From: Paractinoplanes aksuensis
Lineage (GTDB): Bacteria; Actinomycetota; Actinomycetes; Mycobacteriales; Micromonosporaceae
Direction: 5' to 3'
Assembly (NCBI RefSeq): GCF_024137025.1
Contig: NZ_JAMYJR010000051.1
Coordinates: forward strand, 62,001 to 126,000
DNA: 64,000 nt
Every line of letters starts with the position of its first letter. The first letter of the stretch is position 1. Shown here piece after piece: positions 51,921 through 60,103 of this stretch. The position numbers and the translations under genes were made by a program. The notes under the pieces were generated by a model. That model made no database searches, was not told the DNA's origin, and saw only the letters and a list, made by a program, of their open reading frames with translations.

Positions 51921-52908
51921 ACAGGCGGTAACCCTCGGGGGCCTCCTCCAGCGGCATCACGTGGGTGGCCAGGTGTTCGGTGGTCAGTTCGCCCTTGGCC
52001 ATGCGTTGCAGCAGCATCGGGATGTAGCGCTGGCCGTGCATCCGGGCGCTGCGGACGGTCAGGCCCTTCACACTGATCGCACCGAGCGGGAAACGGTCGA
52101 CCAGGCCCGCGAACAGGCCCAGCACGAAGACCGACCCGCCCTTGCGGCACGCGGTGACGGCCTCCCCGACGGTTCCGGGGCGGCCCACGGCCTCGAGGCA
52201 CACGTCGGGGCCGCGGCCGCCGCTCCGGTCCAGCAGGGTGGCGACCACATCCGTACGCTCGTAGTTGATCGTTTCGGCTCCGATGTGTTTCTCGACCTGG
52301 CGCAAGCGGTTGTCGTAGCGGTCGATCACCAGCACCCGGTCCGCGCCGAGCAGCTGGGCCGCCCGCGCCGCCAGCTGGCCGACCGCGCCCGCGCCCCACA
52401 CCGCGACCACGTCGCCCGGGTTGACGCCGCCCATGTCGGCGCCCATCCAGCCGGTCGAGGCCGCGTCCGAGGCGAACAGCGCGCGCTCGTCGGCGACCTC
52501 GTCGGGCACGGTGAACGCGCCCACGTCGGCGAACGGGACCCGGACGTACTCGGCGTGGCTGCCGGCGTGCGACCAGCCGAAACAGCCGCCGTTGTCGCAC
52601 AGCGAGTATTCGTACTGCGAACAGAACCAGCACCGGCCGCAGGCGATGACCGGCGCCACCACCACGCGGTCGCCGACGTGGTGCCGCTGCACGTCGGCCC
52701 CGAGCTCGACCACCTCGCCCACGAACTCGTGGCCGAGCACATCACCCTTTCCGACGTACGGGCTGTCGCCGCCCAGCAGCTGCAGGTCCGAGCCGCAGGT
52801 GGCGCTGAGCCGCACCCGGACGACGACGTCGGCCCGGGTCTTGATCGCCGGGTCGGGCACCTCGCCGACGGCCAGCCGGTTCGGGCCGCGCCATTGCAGC
52901 GCTCTCAC
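51868..52908 (-). CDS. Zinc-dependent medium-chain alcohol dehydrogenase
   Basis: 346 aa from GTG 52908. Catalytic zinc: Cys in SATCGSDLQ and His-Glu in LGHEFVGEVVELG. Structural zinc: the four Cys of ACGRCWFCSQYEYSLC. Rossmann motif VWGAGAVGQLAARAAQLLG, then DRYDNRL, favouring NAD. The family handles threonine, sorbitol or aldehyde substrates; this member is of the kind that includes glutathione-independent formaldehyde dehydrogenases. Coupled by GTGA to the small upstream gene. Confidence 0.9.
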   Translation of the reverse strand: MRALQWRGPNRLAVGEVPDPAIKTRADVVVRVRLSATCGSDLQLLGGDSPYVGKGDVLGHEFVGEVVELGADVQRHHVGDRVVVAPVIACGRCWFCSQYEYSLCDNGGCFGWSHAGSHAEYVRVPFADVGAFTVPDEVADERALFASDAASTGWMGADMGGVNPGDVVAVWGAGAVGQLAARAAQLLGADRVLVIDRYDNRLRQVEKHIGAETINYERTDVVATLLDRSGGRGPDVCLEAVGRPGTVGEAVTACRKGGSVFVLGLFAGLVDRFPLGAISVKGLTVRSARMHGQRYIPMLLQRMAKGELTTEHLATHVMPLEEAPEGYRLFRTREDGCVRAVFRPGS

Positions 52909-53213
52909 CGCCGCACCTCGCCCACCTCGAGCAGCGACCGGCTCAGCCGCAGGATCCGGCGCACCTCGGCGTCGGGCCGGTCGCCGCGGGCCCGGATCTC
53001 GGCGCCGCGGCCGCCCGGGGCCGGGGTGAGCTGCACCTCGAGCCTGCACAGCTGGTCCGGCAGGTTCGCGCTGACGTCGTCGAGCGTCCGATACACGGTC
53101 ATGGAGTGCCAAGACCGGGTATCGGCGCGGCGCCGGCCGGGTCGCCGGGCCGTCATGATCCCGGCCGCCGCGACCACGGCCGCGACCAGCGCGATCCTGG
53201 ACATGCGAGTCAT
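52905..53213 (-). CDS. Small membrane-anchored protein paired with the dehydrogenase
   Basis: 102 aa from ATG 53213. N-terminal helix (RIALVAAVVAAAGIMTA), a basic stretch, then a short folded part (MTVYRTLDDVSANLPDQLCR, LEVQLTPAPGGRGAEIRARG) that resembles the cyclase/SRPBCC-like proteins often encoded beside this dehydrogenase type, but much shorter. It is probably a fragment-size relative that supplies a membrane-bound ligand site. Start and stop overlap with the dehydrogenase show they are co-expressed. Confidence 0.6.
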   Translation of the reverse strand: MTRMSRIALVAAVVAAAGIMTARRPGRRRADTRSWHSMTVYRTLDDVSANLPDQLCRLEVQLTPAPGGRGAEIRARGDRPDAEVRRILRLSRSLLEVGEVRR

Positions 53214-53282
53214 CGGGGCCGAGTACCGGACGAGCGGGCCTCTCAAACGTTTACCGGCAGCATTCCTGGGGAGTCCCGTCTG

Positions 53283-54287
53283 GTGACGGCCGACCGAGAA
53301 GATCAACGCGACCTTGTGCTGCTGGGCGGTTCGGCCGGCGCGATCGAGGTGCTGCCGCGGATCCTCGGCGGCCTCCCCGCCGACCTGCGCGCCGCCGTCC
53401 TGGTGGTCGTGCACACCTCGGCCCACGACCCGAGCGGTCTGGTCCGGGTGCTGAGCCGGTCCGGACCGCTGCCCGTGTCGGCCGCCGAGAACGAGGCGCC
53501 GATCGAGCCGGGCCACGTCTACGTCGCCGTGCCCGGCCGCCATCTGCTCGTACGGGACGGAATGATGCTGGTCAGCGCCGGGCCGAAACAGAACCGGGTA
53601 CGGCCGTCGGTCGACGCCCTGTTCCGCAGCGCCGCCCGCTGGCGGGGCCCCCGCGCGGTTGCCGTGCAGCTGTCGGGCAGCCTGGACGACGGCGCGGTCG
53701 GGCTGGCGGCGGTCAGCACGGCCGGGGGCGCCTGCATCGTCCAGGATCCGGACGACGCACGGCACTCCGGCATGCCGCGGGCCGCTCTGGCCGTCGTCCC
53801 GGACGCCAAGACGCTACCGGGCCGGGACATCGCCGCCGGCATCCAGGCTCTGCTGTCCGAGCGGGTCGAGCCGTCCCGGTTTCGTCCCGACGCCGACCTG
53901 ATCACGGAAACCGACATGGCCGAGAAATTCACGAAGGGACTCACCGACCGGCGGCCCGGCCGACCGGCCGCCCTGAGTTGCCCCGACTGCACGGGCGGCA
54001 TGAACGTCGTCGAGACGGGCGGCGTCGTCCACTACACGTGCCACACCGGGCACATCTGGTCGCCGCAGACCCTGCTCGAAGCTCAGCAGGACAAGGTCGA
54101 GGGCGCTCTGTGGACGGCGCTGAGCATCCTCGAGGAACAAGCTCGTGTCTTCGACGTCCTGGCCGGCAGCCACAACGATCCCGCCACCGGCGTGGCGGGA
54201 CGTCATCAGCGGGCCGCCGCGGAAGAGGTGCGCAAAGCGGCCGAGGTGATCCGCAAGCACTTCCCGGACATCGTGCTCGACCGGTGA
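53283..54287 (+). CDS. CheB-type methylesterase domain protein with C-terminal extension
   Basis: 334 aa from GTG 53283. The first about 190 residues are a CheB catalytic domain: Ser17 in GGSAGAIEVLP, His44 in VVVHTSAHDP, Asp in SLDDGAVGLAAV, and VYVAVPGRHLLV. There is no receiver domain. Residues 220-334 have a CxxC ... CHxGH pair (LSCPDCTGG, YTCHTGHIWS), a small zinc-like module, then helices. Stand-alone CheB proteins of this type are usual in actinobacteria that lack chemotaxis operons; no receptor or CheR gene is near. The target protein is unknown. Confidence 0.88.
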   Translation: MTADREDQRDLVLLGGSAGAIEVLPRILGGLPADLRAAVLVVVHTSAHDPSGLVRVLSRSGPLPVSAAENEAPIEPGHVYVAVPGRHLLVRDGMMLVSAGPKQNRVRPSVDALFRSAARWRGPRAVAVQLSGSLDDGAVGLAAVSTAGGACIVQDPDDARHSGMPRAALAVVPDAKTLPGRDIAAGIQALLSERVEPSRFRPDADLITETDMAEKFTKGLTDRRPGRPAALSCPDCTGGMNVVETGGVVHYTCHTGHIWSPQTLLEAQQDKVEGALWTALSILEEQARVFDVLAGSHNDPATGVAGRHQRAAAEEVRKAAEVIRKHFPDIVLDR

Positions 54288-54291
54288 GCGC

Positions 54292-54323
54292 GCGCCGGGC
54301 CGGCGCATGATCCGGCCCGGCGC
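54292..54323. terminator. Bidirectional terminator, 12-bp perfect stem
   Basis: GCGCCGGGCCGG, 8-nt loop, CCGGCCCGGCGC. Located between the convergent CheB-like gene and the M6 peptidase gene. Confidence 0.8.
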
Positions 54324-54329
54324 ACCCGG

Positions 54330-56141
54330 TCACGCCTTGGGCGGCGTGACCTTGACCGTCATCAGCGGGATCAGACCCGTGACCTGGGTCTTCACCTCGA
54401 TCTTGACACCCGCGCCGGCCACCTTGACCGAGTTCTGCGGGTTGGCCGCGTCCCAGTAGGCCAGCGGGTCGGAGTCGTCGAACACCGGCTTGGCCGCCTG
54501 CTTGGGCACCGAGACCGGGGCCCCGTTGCGGTGGAACGTCACGGCATCGGTCTTCTGCAGGCCGAACGTGGCGTCGAAGGGCTGTCGACGGTTACCGAGC
54601 AGCACGCCGTCGGGGAAGATGATCGGCGCCGGACGGGCGTCGACCGGCAGCGACAGGCCCGTACCGGGGTGCCGGCTCGTGTTGTTGTTGCCGACGGCCG
54701 GGTTGACGTACCAGACCAACAAGCCGTCCTGGTACGGGAACCGCTCCACCCAGTCCGGCCGGGTGCTCTGCCAGCCGAACTGGTAGGGGCCGGTCTTGAG
54801 TGTCTCGTCGTAGCCGGTGTACGAGCGGTACTCGGCCGCGTAGTACGAGCCGTCGGCCAGCGGCACCACGACTGCCTCGGGTAGCAGGCTGGTCTCCGCG
54901 TTGGCGGCCGAGCCCAGGGTCACCAGTTTGCTCTTGCCCGGCTGGACCGTCACGAAGTTGGACCAGCCGAGGAAGATCTTCTCCCAGGCGCCCATGTAGC
55001 CCGGCGTCGAGCCGATGCTCTGGCCGCCGCGGTTGAGCCACGAGCCGCCCGACATCAGAGTCCAGAAGCCGGTGCCGTTGTCGCCGCCGGCCGTGTCGTA
55101 CAGGTCGGGCAGGCCCAGGTCGTGGCCGTACTCGTGGGCGAAGACGCCGAGGCCGCCGTTCTCGGGTTCGGTCGTGTAGTCGCCGATCCAGAAGCCGCTG
55201 TCGCCGATCGGCACGCCGCCGACCTCGTTGCCGGCCGGGCCGCTGCCGGCGCCGCCGTCGGAGAACGCGAACCAGCGGTGCGACCAGATGGCGTCGGGCC
55301 CCTGGGCGCCGCCGCCGGCCTCCTCGCCCTCACCGGCGTGGATGGCCTGGAAATGGTCGATATAGCCGTCCGGCTCGTTGAAGTCGCCGTCCTTGTCGAA
55401 GTCGTCGCGGTCCCAGATGTCGAACATCTTCAGGTACGCCTTGATCTGCTCGGGCGTCTTGCCCGCGGCCACCTGCGACTCGTACCAGGCGGTGGCGCTG
55501 TCCTTGATGTAGTTCCAGTAGCCGTCGTCCTCGCCGATCTCGTTGCTGCCGTAGCGGGCCTCGTTGTAGGGCAGCTGCACCCAGTCCGAGACGTCACCGC
55601 CCACCGTGTACCGGCCGCCGGACTGCTTGTAGTAGAAGTTCGCCATCGACTCCTTGTTCTTGGCGAACAGCAGTTCCTTGTAGTACGCCGGGGTGAAGTC
55701 GCTCCGCCAGAGGGTCGAATTGTCATTCGTACGGTCGGGGGCCGCGATCTGGTTGTGCCGCGGACCCGCCGTGCCGCCGGCGGCCGGGTAGACGGCGTCG
55801 CCGAACTCGGTCAGGAACGTGAGCACCGGGTCGGTCTTGGTCTCTTTCTTCTTGTACTCGACGTACTTGCCGTTCCGGAGCTTGATGACCTCCGATCCCG
55901 TACGCTTCTCGGTCTTGACCTGGCCCGCGATGAGCTTGGCCAGCGCCTCGGTGCGCTCGGCCTCGCGCCGGTCGGCCAGCGGGTGGGGCAGGTTGTCCTC
56001 ACCCAGCGACGCGGTTGGTTCCACGTCGGCCGAGCGGGTCGCGACGTCGCCGGGTGCGGCGGCCGCGGGCATGGTCGTGAGGCCTGTCACCAGCGCGAAC
56101 GCGGAGACGGCAGCCAGCACGACGGTGCTTTGCTTCCTCAA
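54330..56141 (-). CDS. Secreted M6 (immune inhibitor A-like) metallopeptidase
   Basis: 603 aa from TTG 56141, chosen because GAGGAG lies about 8 bp upstream and the product begins with a clean signal peptide (RKQSTVVLAAVSAFALVTG); longer ATG starts at 56201 or 56183 are possible. A pro-region of about 130 residues precedes the catalytic domain. The zinc motif HEYGH (about 336-340) lies in FAHEYGHDLGLPDLYD, followed by the Met-turn LMSGGSW. A calcium-loop-like stretch DRDDFDKDGDFNEPDG is at about 244-259. A beta-sandwich ends the protein. Family members cleave insect antibacterial or host proteins and are used for extracellular proteolysis. Confidence 0.9.
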   Translation of the reverse strand: MRKQSTVVLAAVSAFALVTGLTTMPAAAAPGDVATRSADVEPTASLGEDNLPHPLADRREAERTEALAKLIAGQVKTEKRTGSEVIKLRNGKYVEYKKKETKTDPVLTFLTEFGDAVYPAAGGTAGPRHNQIAAPDRTNDNSTLWRSDFTPAYYKELLFAKNKESMANFYYKQSGGRYTVGGDVSDWVQLPYNEARYGSNEIGEDDGYWNYIKDSATAWYESQVAAGKTPEQIKAYLKMFDIWDRDDFDKDGDFNEPDGYIDHFQAIHAGEGEEAGGGAQGPDAIWSHRWFAFSDGGAGSGPAGNEVGGVPIGDSGFWIGDYTTEPENGGLGVFAHEYGHDLGLPDLYDTAGGDNGTGFWTLMSGGSWLNRGGQSIGSTPGYMGAWEKIFLGWSNFVTVQPGKSKLVTLGSAANAETSLLPEAVVVPLADGSYYAAEYRSYTGYDETLKTGPYQFGWQSTRPDWVERFPYQDGLLVWYVNPAVGNNNTSRHPGTGLSLPVDARPAPIIFPDGVLLGNRRQPFDATFGLQKTDAVTFHRNGAPVSVPKQAAKPVFDDSDPLAYWDAANPQNSVKVAGAGVKIEVKTQVTGLIPLMTVKVTPPKA

Positions 56142-56268
56142 CGGGCGTACTCCTCTGCAGAGATGTCCCCCCATCTCATACATCTCGATGTTTCGATTCA
56201 AGACCTCTTACGCAGTGGCATCGATTCCCTACCCTGGGTTCGCCCATTGAGTACGGAGAGAGGTGTCG

Positions 56269-58644
56269 ATGCGGTACCGGCGGTTGCTGCAGTCTCTTCC
56301 GAGCGGCGACGACCTGCTGCGCCTCACGGCGGTGACGCTGTCCGCGCTCATCCTGGGCCGGGCCCTGCTGTCCGGTTCATCAGGTTGGTGGGCTTTTGCG
56401 TACGTGGTGGCCGGAGCGGCCGGGCTGTGGGGCGCGCTCTGGATCATCAACGAGGCCCGGAAGGCGATGTCCCCGCCGAAGTCCGCGGACGATCTCGAGG
56501 ACAAGGCGGCGAACGCGGTCAAGGTGGCCAAGGCCGCCCAGGAAGCGGCCGCGGCGGCGACCAAGGCAGCCAAGGCGGCCCGAGCCGAGGCCGAGGCCAA
56601 GGCGGAGGCCCTGGCCAAGGTGGTCGACGAAATCAAGGACGAAGCCGAGCCCGACGACGCGACCAAGGCCCGGGCCGCCACGCTGAAGTCGCGCGTGCTC
56701 GGGATGCTGACCGCCGGCAACCGGCCGGGCCTGGTGGTCGTGCTCGCCCTGCTGGTGCTGGTGGTGCACGCGGCGATCACCGGCTACGTCGGCGTCGGCA
56801 CCATCCTGGTCGCGATCCTGCTGGCCGTCGTGGCCGTGCTGCTGACCGCCGACTTCAAGCTGGTCGCGCTGCTCGGCGGCATCGCCGCGGTCTTCGCGCT
56901 GGCCACCGTCATGATCGCCGACATCTTCGCGGGCAGCACCGAGGCGCGGGCGCTGGGCATCTCGGTGGCGGCCATCGTGCTGCCCGTCGTGATCTCCGAC
57001 AAGCTGTCCGGACTGGTCCGGGACAAGGGCCTGCGACCGGCCCACCACGCCGTGCTGGCCGTGCTGACCCTGGCCCTCAGCTTCCTCGGCTACACCCGCG
57101 ACGACTGGTTGCCCGGTGTGCTCAACAACTGCTACACCCTGCCCACCTCGAGCGGCATCACCACGCTCAAGGCCACTGAGGACGGCCGCTGCTACGGCCT
57201 GATCGACAGCGCCGACGGCGGGGTGTTCGCCGCTTCCGCCTTCGGCAAAGACCCGGTCACTGTCGCCCTGCAGCGCCGCATCCTCGACGCCAACGAGCCG
57301 CTGAAACCGGGCCACCTGACCGTGGTCTGGCTGGGCGCGCTCTCGTGCGAGCCGCTCAAGGCCGACCCCGCCCGGTGCGCCGACGGCCGGGACTACCCCT
57401 CCGAACGCGACCAGCTACGAGCTTTCCTGTACGCCCAGTCGCACATCGCGGCGACCACGAAGCACAAGGTTCATATGGTCATCGCCGACGCCGGCCCCGA
57501 CGTCGCGCACATCGACGACGTGGCCGCGATGATCGTCGAACGCGAGAAGGCCCTGGGCGACCGGGTCGTCGTGATCGGCGGCGGCGACAGCCGCGACGTC
57601 ACCCAGAGCGCGATCAACCGCCTGCTCAAGGCCGGCATCCCGTTCATCGCCCCCAACCTGCTGGCCGATCTGGGCGCCCCCAGCAAGAAGTTCGTCGACA
57701 AGCCGGGGTACCTGCAGTTGGCCCCCTCGAACACGGCGTACGCCGACGACACCGCGCGGCGGCTGACGCAGGCCTACCGGAAGGAGGGCGGCTTCCGGCT
57801 CGACATCTATCAGCAGCCCAGCCCGACCGACCAGTACACGACGTCGCTGGTCAACGACCTGCTGGCCGCGGTCGCGAGCAAGCCCGGCTCGTCGGCCCGG
57901 CACGTACCGGCCCTGGACAAGATCGACGACTCCATCTGCGAGTCCGACAAAGGCCGGCCGCCGGCGGTGTTGTACTTCGCCGACCGGTGGACCCGCTTCG
58001 CCGAGTTCGTGCAGCGGGTCAACGAGGTGTGTGGGCACTCCCGGCCCCGCCTGGTCGTGGCCGACGTGTCGGTGAGCCGCTTCATGGCCAACTATCAGCT
58101 GAGGGCGGCCAGCACCGCGGACTGGGCGGTCAACTACAACGTCGGGGGGCCCGGCTGCGCCGATCTCAGCCAGCCCACGTACGAAATTCTGGTCCGCGAG
58201 ATCGAGAAGCAGGGTGATCTCGTACGGCTGAAGGGCCCCTTCGGCTGCGCCGACCGCCGCGACGGCATCTCGGACGGGCAGCTGCTCGACGCCTGCCCGC
58301 TGGACGCCGCGGCCAAGCTGACCAGCCAGCAGTGCGACGCCAACGACCTGGGCACCTACCTCATCCCCGCCTGGGACGCGGTGCTGCTGGCCGACGCCCT
58401 GCTGAAGCCCCGCCCGGTCGACGACAACGACCTGACCAAGCTCAACCTGCCGGACTTCACCCTGGCCACCGGCAAAAAGGCCACGGTGGTCCGCGGCGAC
58501 CTGCACAGCCCGACCATCGACGTCCGCATGTGGCACGGCATGCCGCTGAACAACCCCCGCATCATCTGGGAGCTGCCGACTGCGCCCCTGCGCCTCCCGG
58601 ACGACCCCGAGCCGGGCCGCCCCGCCGTCACCCCGCTCGACTGA
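56269..58644 (+). CDS. Multi-pass membrane protein with coiled coil and periplasmic-binding-protein-like region
   Basis: 791 aa from ATG 56269, with GGAGAGAGG upstream. Two helices at about 20-62, a Lys/Ala/Glu-rich coiled coil (ANAVKVAKAAQEAAAAATKA, about 78-130), then a cluster of five to seven helices (LVVVLALLVLVVHAAITGYV, LVALLGGIAAVFALATVMIA). Residues about 290-790 have alternating beta/alpha sequence, for example VVWLGALSCEPL, HMVIADAGPDVAHIDD, VVVIGGGDSRDVT, PFIAPNLLADLG, as in type 1 substrate-binding (leucine/branched-chain) proteins. No transporter genes are adjacent. A ligand sensor or storage role is more likely than transport. Confidence 0.7.
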   Translation: MRYRRLLQSLPSGDDLLRLTAVTLSALILGRALLSGSSGWWAFAYVVAGAAGLWGALWIINEARKAMSPPKSADDLEDKAANAVKVAKAAQEAAAAATKAAKAARAEAEAKAEALAKVVDEIKDEAEPDDATKARAATLKSRVLGMLTAGNRPGLVVVLALLVLVVHAAITGYVGVGTILVAILLAVVAVLLTADFKLVALLGGIAAVFALATVMIADIFAGSTEARALGISVAAIVLPVVISDKLSGLVRDKGLRPAHHAVLAVLTLALSFLGYTRDDWLPGVLNNCYTLPTSSGITTLKATEDGRCYGLIDSADGGVFAASAFGKDPVTVALQRRILDANEPLKPGHLTVVWLGALSCEPLKADPARCADGRDYPSERDQLRAFLYAQSHIAATTKHKVHMVIADAGPDVAHIDDVAAMIVEREKALGDRVVVIGGGDSRDVTQSAINRLLKAGIPFIAPNLLADLGAPSKKFVDKPGYLQLAPSNTAYADDTARRLTQAYRKEGGFRLDIYQQPSPTDQYTTSLVNDLLAAVASKPGSSARHVPALDKIDDSICESDKGRPPAVLYFADRWTRFAEFVQRVNEVCGHSRPRLVVADVSVSRFMANYQLRAASTADWAVNYNVGGPGCADLSQPTYEILVREIEKQGDLVRLKGPFGCADRRDGISDGQLLDACPLDAAAKLTSQQCDANDLGTYLIPAWDAVLLADALLKPRPVDDNDLTKLNLPDFTLATGKKATVVRGDLHSPTIDVRMWHGMPLNNPRIIWELPTAPLRLPDDPEPGRPAVTPLD

Positions 58645-58658
58645 CGCCGAGGATTGCC

Positions 58659-58672
58659 TGGGAGCGCTCCCG
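58659..58672 (+). promoter_or_regulatory. CebR-like operator TGGGAGCGCTCCCG
   Basis: Matches the CebR/CelR consensus TGGGAGCGCTCCCA at 13 of 14 positions and abuts the start codon region of the next gene by a few bases, where it could block transcription or translation. A second site of the same family lies at 41559-41572. Confidence 0.5.
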
Positions 58673-58675
58673 GGT

Positions 58676-59047
58676 ATGGGTGGCGTCGTGCTCATGGCCC
58701 TGCTGCTCGACCTCGCGAACATCGTGGGCGGCTTCCTGCTCGCGATCACCCTGCTGCGCCGCATCCCCCGCGCCGGCGACAACCTGGCTCGGGCCGCCGA
58801 GCGGGTGGCCCCCTTCGGCTGGATCGTCGGCGTGGTGGCCTTGGTCGCCGGCGGCTACTACCTGCTGGTCCACCTCTTCGACGGCCCGCGCGTGTTCCAC
58901 TACGAGGTCGTCGGCATCCTGGTCGGCGTGGCCCTGCTCTGGGACCGCGTCACCCGCCGCAGCGCCCCACCCGCCCTGCTCCTGGCCATCTTCGGCCTGA
59001 TCGCCATCGTCGTCGGCATCCAGGGCCTCTTCACGCCGGACGGCTGA
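58676..59047 (+). CDS. Small membrane protein, four helices (123 aa)
   Basis: ATG 58676 (GTG 58688 and ATG 58694 are in-frame alternatives; no strong ribosome site precedes any of them). Four hydrophobic segments: LMALLLDLANIVGGFLLAIT, APFGWIVGVVALVAGGYYLL, YEVVGILVGVALLWDRV and PALLLAIFGLIAIVVGIQGL. No recognised family. Immediately downstream of the CebR-like site, so possibly regulated by carbohydrate availability. Confidence 0.65.
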   Translation: MGGVVLMALLLDLANIVGGFLLAITLLRRIPRAGDNLARAAERVAPFGWIVGVVALVAGGYYLLVHLFDGPRVFHYEVVGILVGVALLWDRVTRRSAPPALLLAIFGLIAIVVGIQGLFTPDG

Positions 59048-59087
59048 CCCGCCCGTCTCGCGCCACCGATGTCGCGGGCCGGCGGGG

Positions 59088-59990
59088 CTACCGGGAGGCC
59101 TCCAGGGCAGAGCGGTCCCATTTGGCCAGGTCGGCGGCGGCGGTGTAGGTCGAGCGGAGAAACTCCGTGAGGACCGCGTCGGGGTCGGCCGCACCGGCCA
59201 CGGTTTCGTAGGGCAGCACGCACTCCTTCAACGCCTGGTCGTAGTAGGGGGCCGTGCGCTCGGCGTAGCCCGGGGGCTCCGGATACGCGTACGCGTAGAA
59301 GGCGCCCTCGTCGCCGCCGCCCGGCCAGAAGCCGAAGCTGGCCAGCTCGTGCGAATAGCCCTCGTGCATCACCCACGGCGGGCAGTTGGGCGCGCCACCC
59401 GGGTGTGGCGGCGCGACCGCACCGCTGAAGCGCGTGTAGGCCAGATCCATCGCGCCCCAGAAGAAGTGGACCGGGCTCGCCTTGCCCACGAACTCGGAGC
59501 GGAACCGGCCCAGCACCCGCTCGGCCTGCAAAAGTTGCCGCCAGAACAGTTGCGCGGACTCGCCGTCGTACGCCTTGTGCTTGTGATCCTCGGCGAAGGG
59601 CACCGCGTTCTCGACCTCGTTGGGCGCGGCATGGATCCGCGGCTCGAGACCGAGCGCGGCCAGCGCCTCGAGGGTCTCGCCGTAGAAGGTGGCCACGGAT
59701 TTGGGCTCGAGCGCGACCTCGCGGGAGCGGCCGTCGCTGGTGCGCACGTGCAGCTGGTGGGCCAGGAAGTCGAACTCGATGTCGAACACCCCGCCGGCGT
59801 GCGGCACGGCCGACGTGCTCAGGCCACGCGCCGTCGGATAGAGCGTGACGTGCCACCAGTGGTTGACCGGAGGTGCGTACGCCATGCGGACCTTTCCGAC
59901 GATCTGCGTCCACATGTGCAGCGTGTCGCGCGTGTCGGTCCAGTCGGCCACGCGGAGCCGGGGCCACGGCTGGGTGTTCGTGTTCTCCAT
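59088..59990 (-). CDS. DUF5996 family protein
   Basis: 300 aa from ATG 59990. WPRLRVADWTDTRDTLHMWT, QIVGKVRMAYAPPVNHWWHV, VHFFWGAMDLAYTRFSG and HEGYSHELASFGFWPGGG match the DUF5996 family of actinobacterial soluble proteins of unknown function. The many His/Trp/Asp positions suggest a metal- or substrate-binding pocket. It is divergent from the MATE gene. Confidence 0.85.
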   Translation of the reverse strand: MENTNTQPWPRLRVADWTDTRDTLHMWTQIVGKVRMAYAPPVNHWWHVTLYPTARGLSTSAVPHAGGVFDIEFDFLAHQLHVRTSDGRSREVALEPKSVATFYGETLEALAALGLEPRIHAAPNEVENAVPFAEDHKHKAYDGESAQLFWRQLLQAERVLGRFRSEFVGKASPVHFFWGAMDLAYTRFSGAVAPPHPGGAPNCPPWVMHEGYSHELASFGFWPGGGDEGAFYAYAYPEPPGYAERTAPYYDQALKECVLPYETVAGAADPDAVLTEFLRSTYTAAADLAKWDRSALEASR

Positions 59991-60103
59991 CGCTCAAGAC
60001 TGCCAGGCCCGGGCCCCGATCGGGCCGGCCTGTGGACAACCGAAAGCGTGACGTACGTGGCCCTGTGGACAACGCCCACGGCGTTTGAAAGTGTGCTTCA
60101 GCG

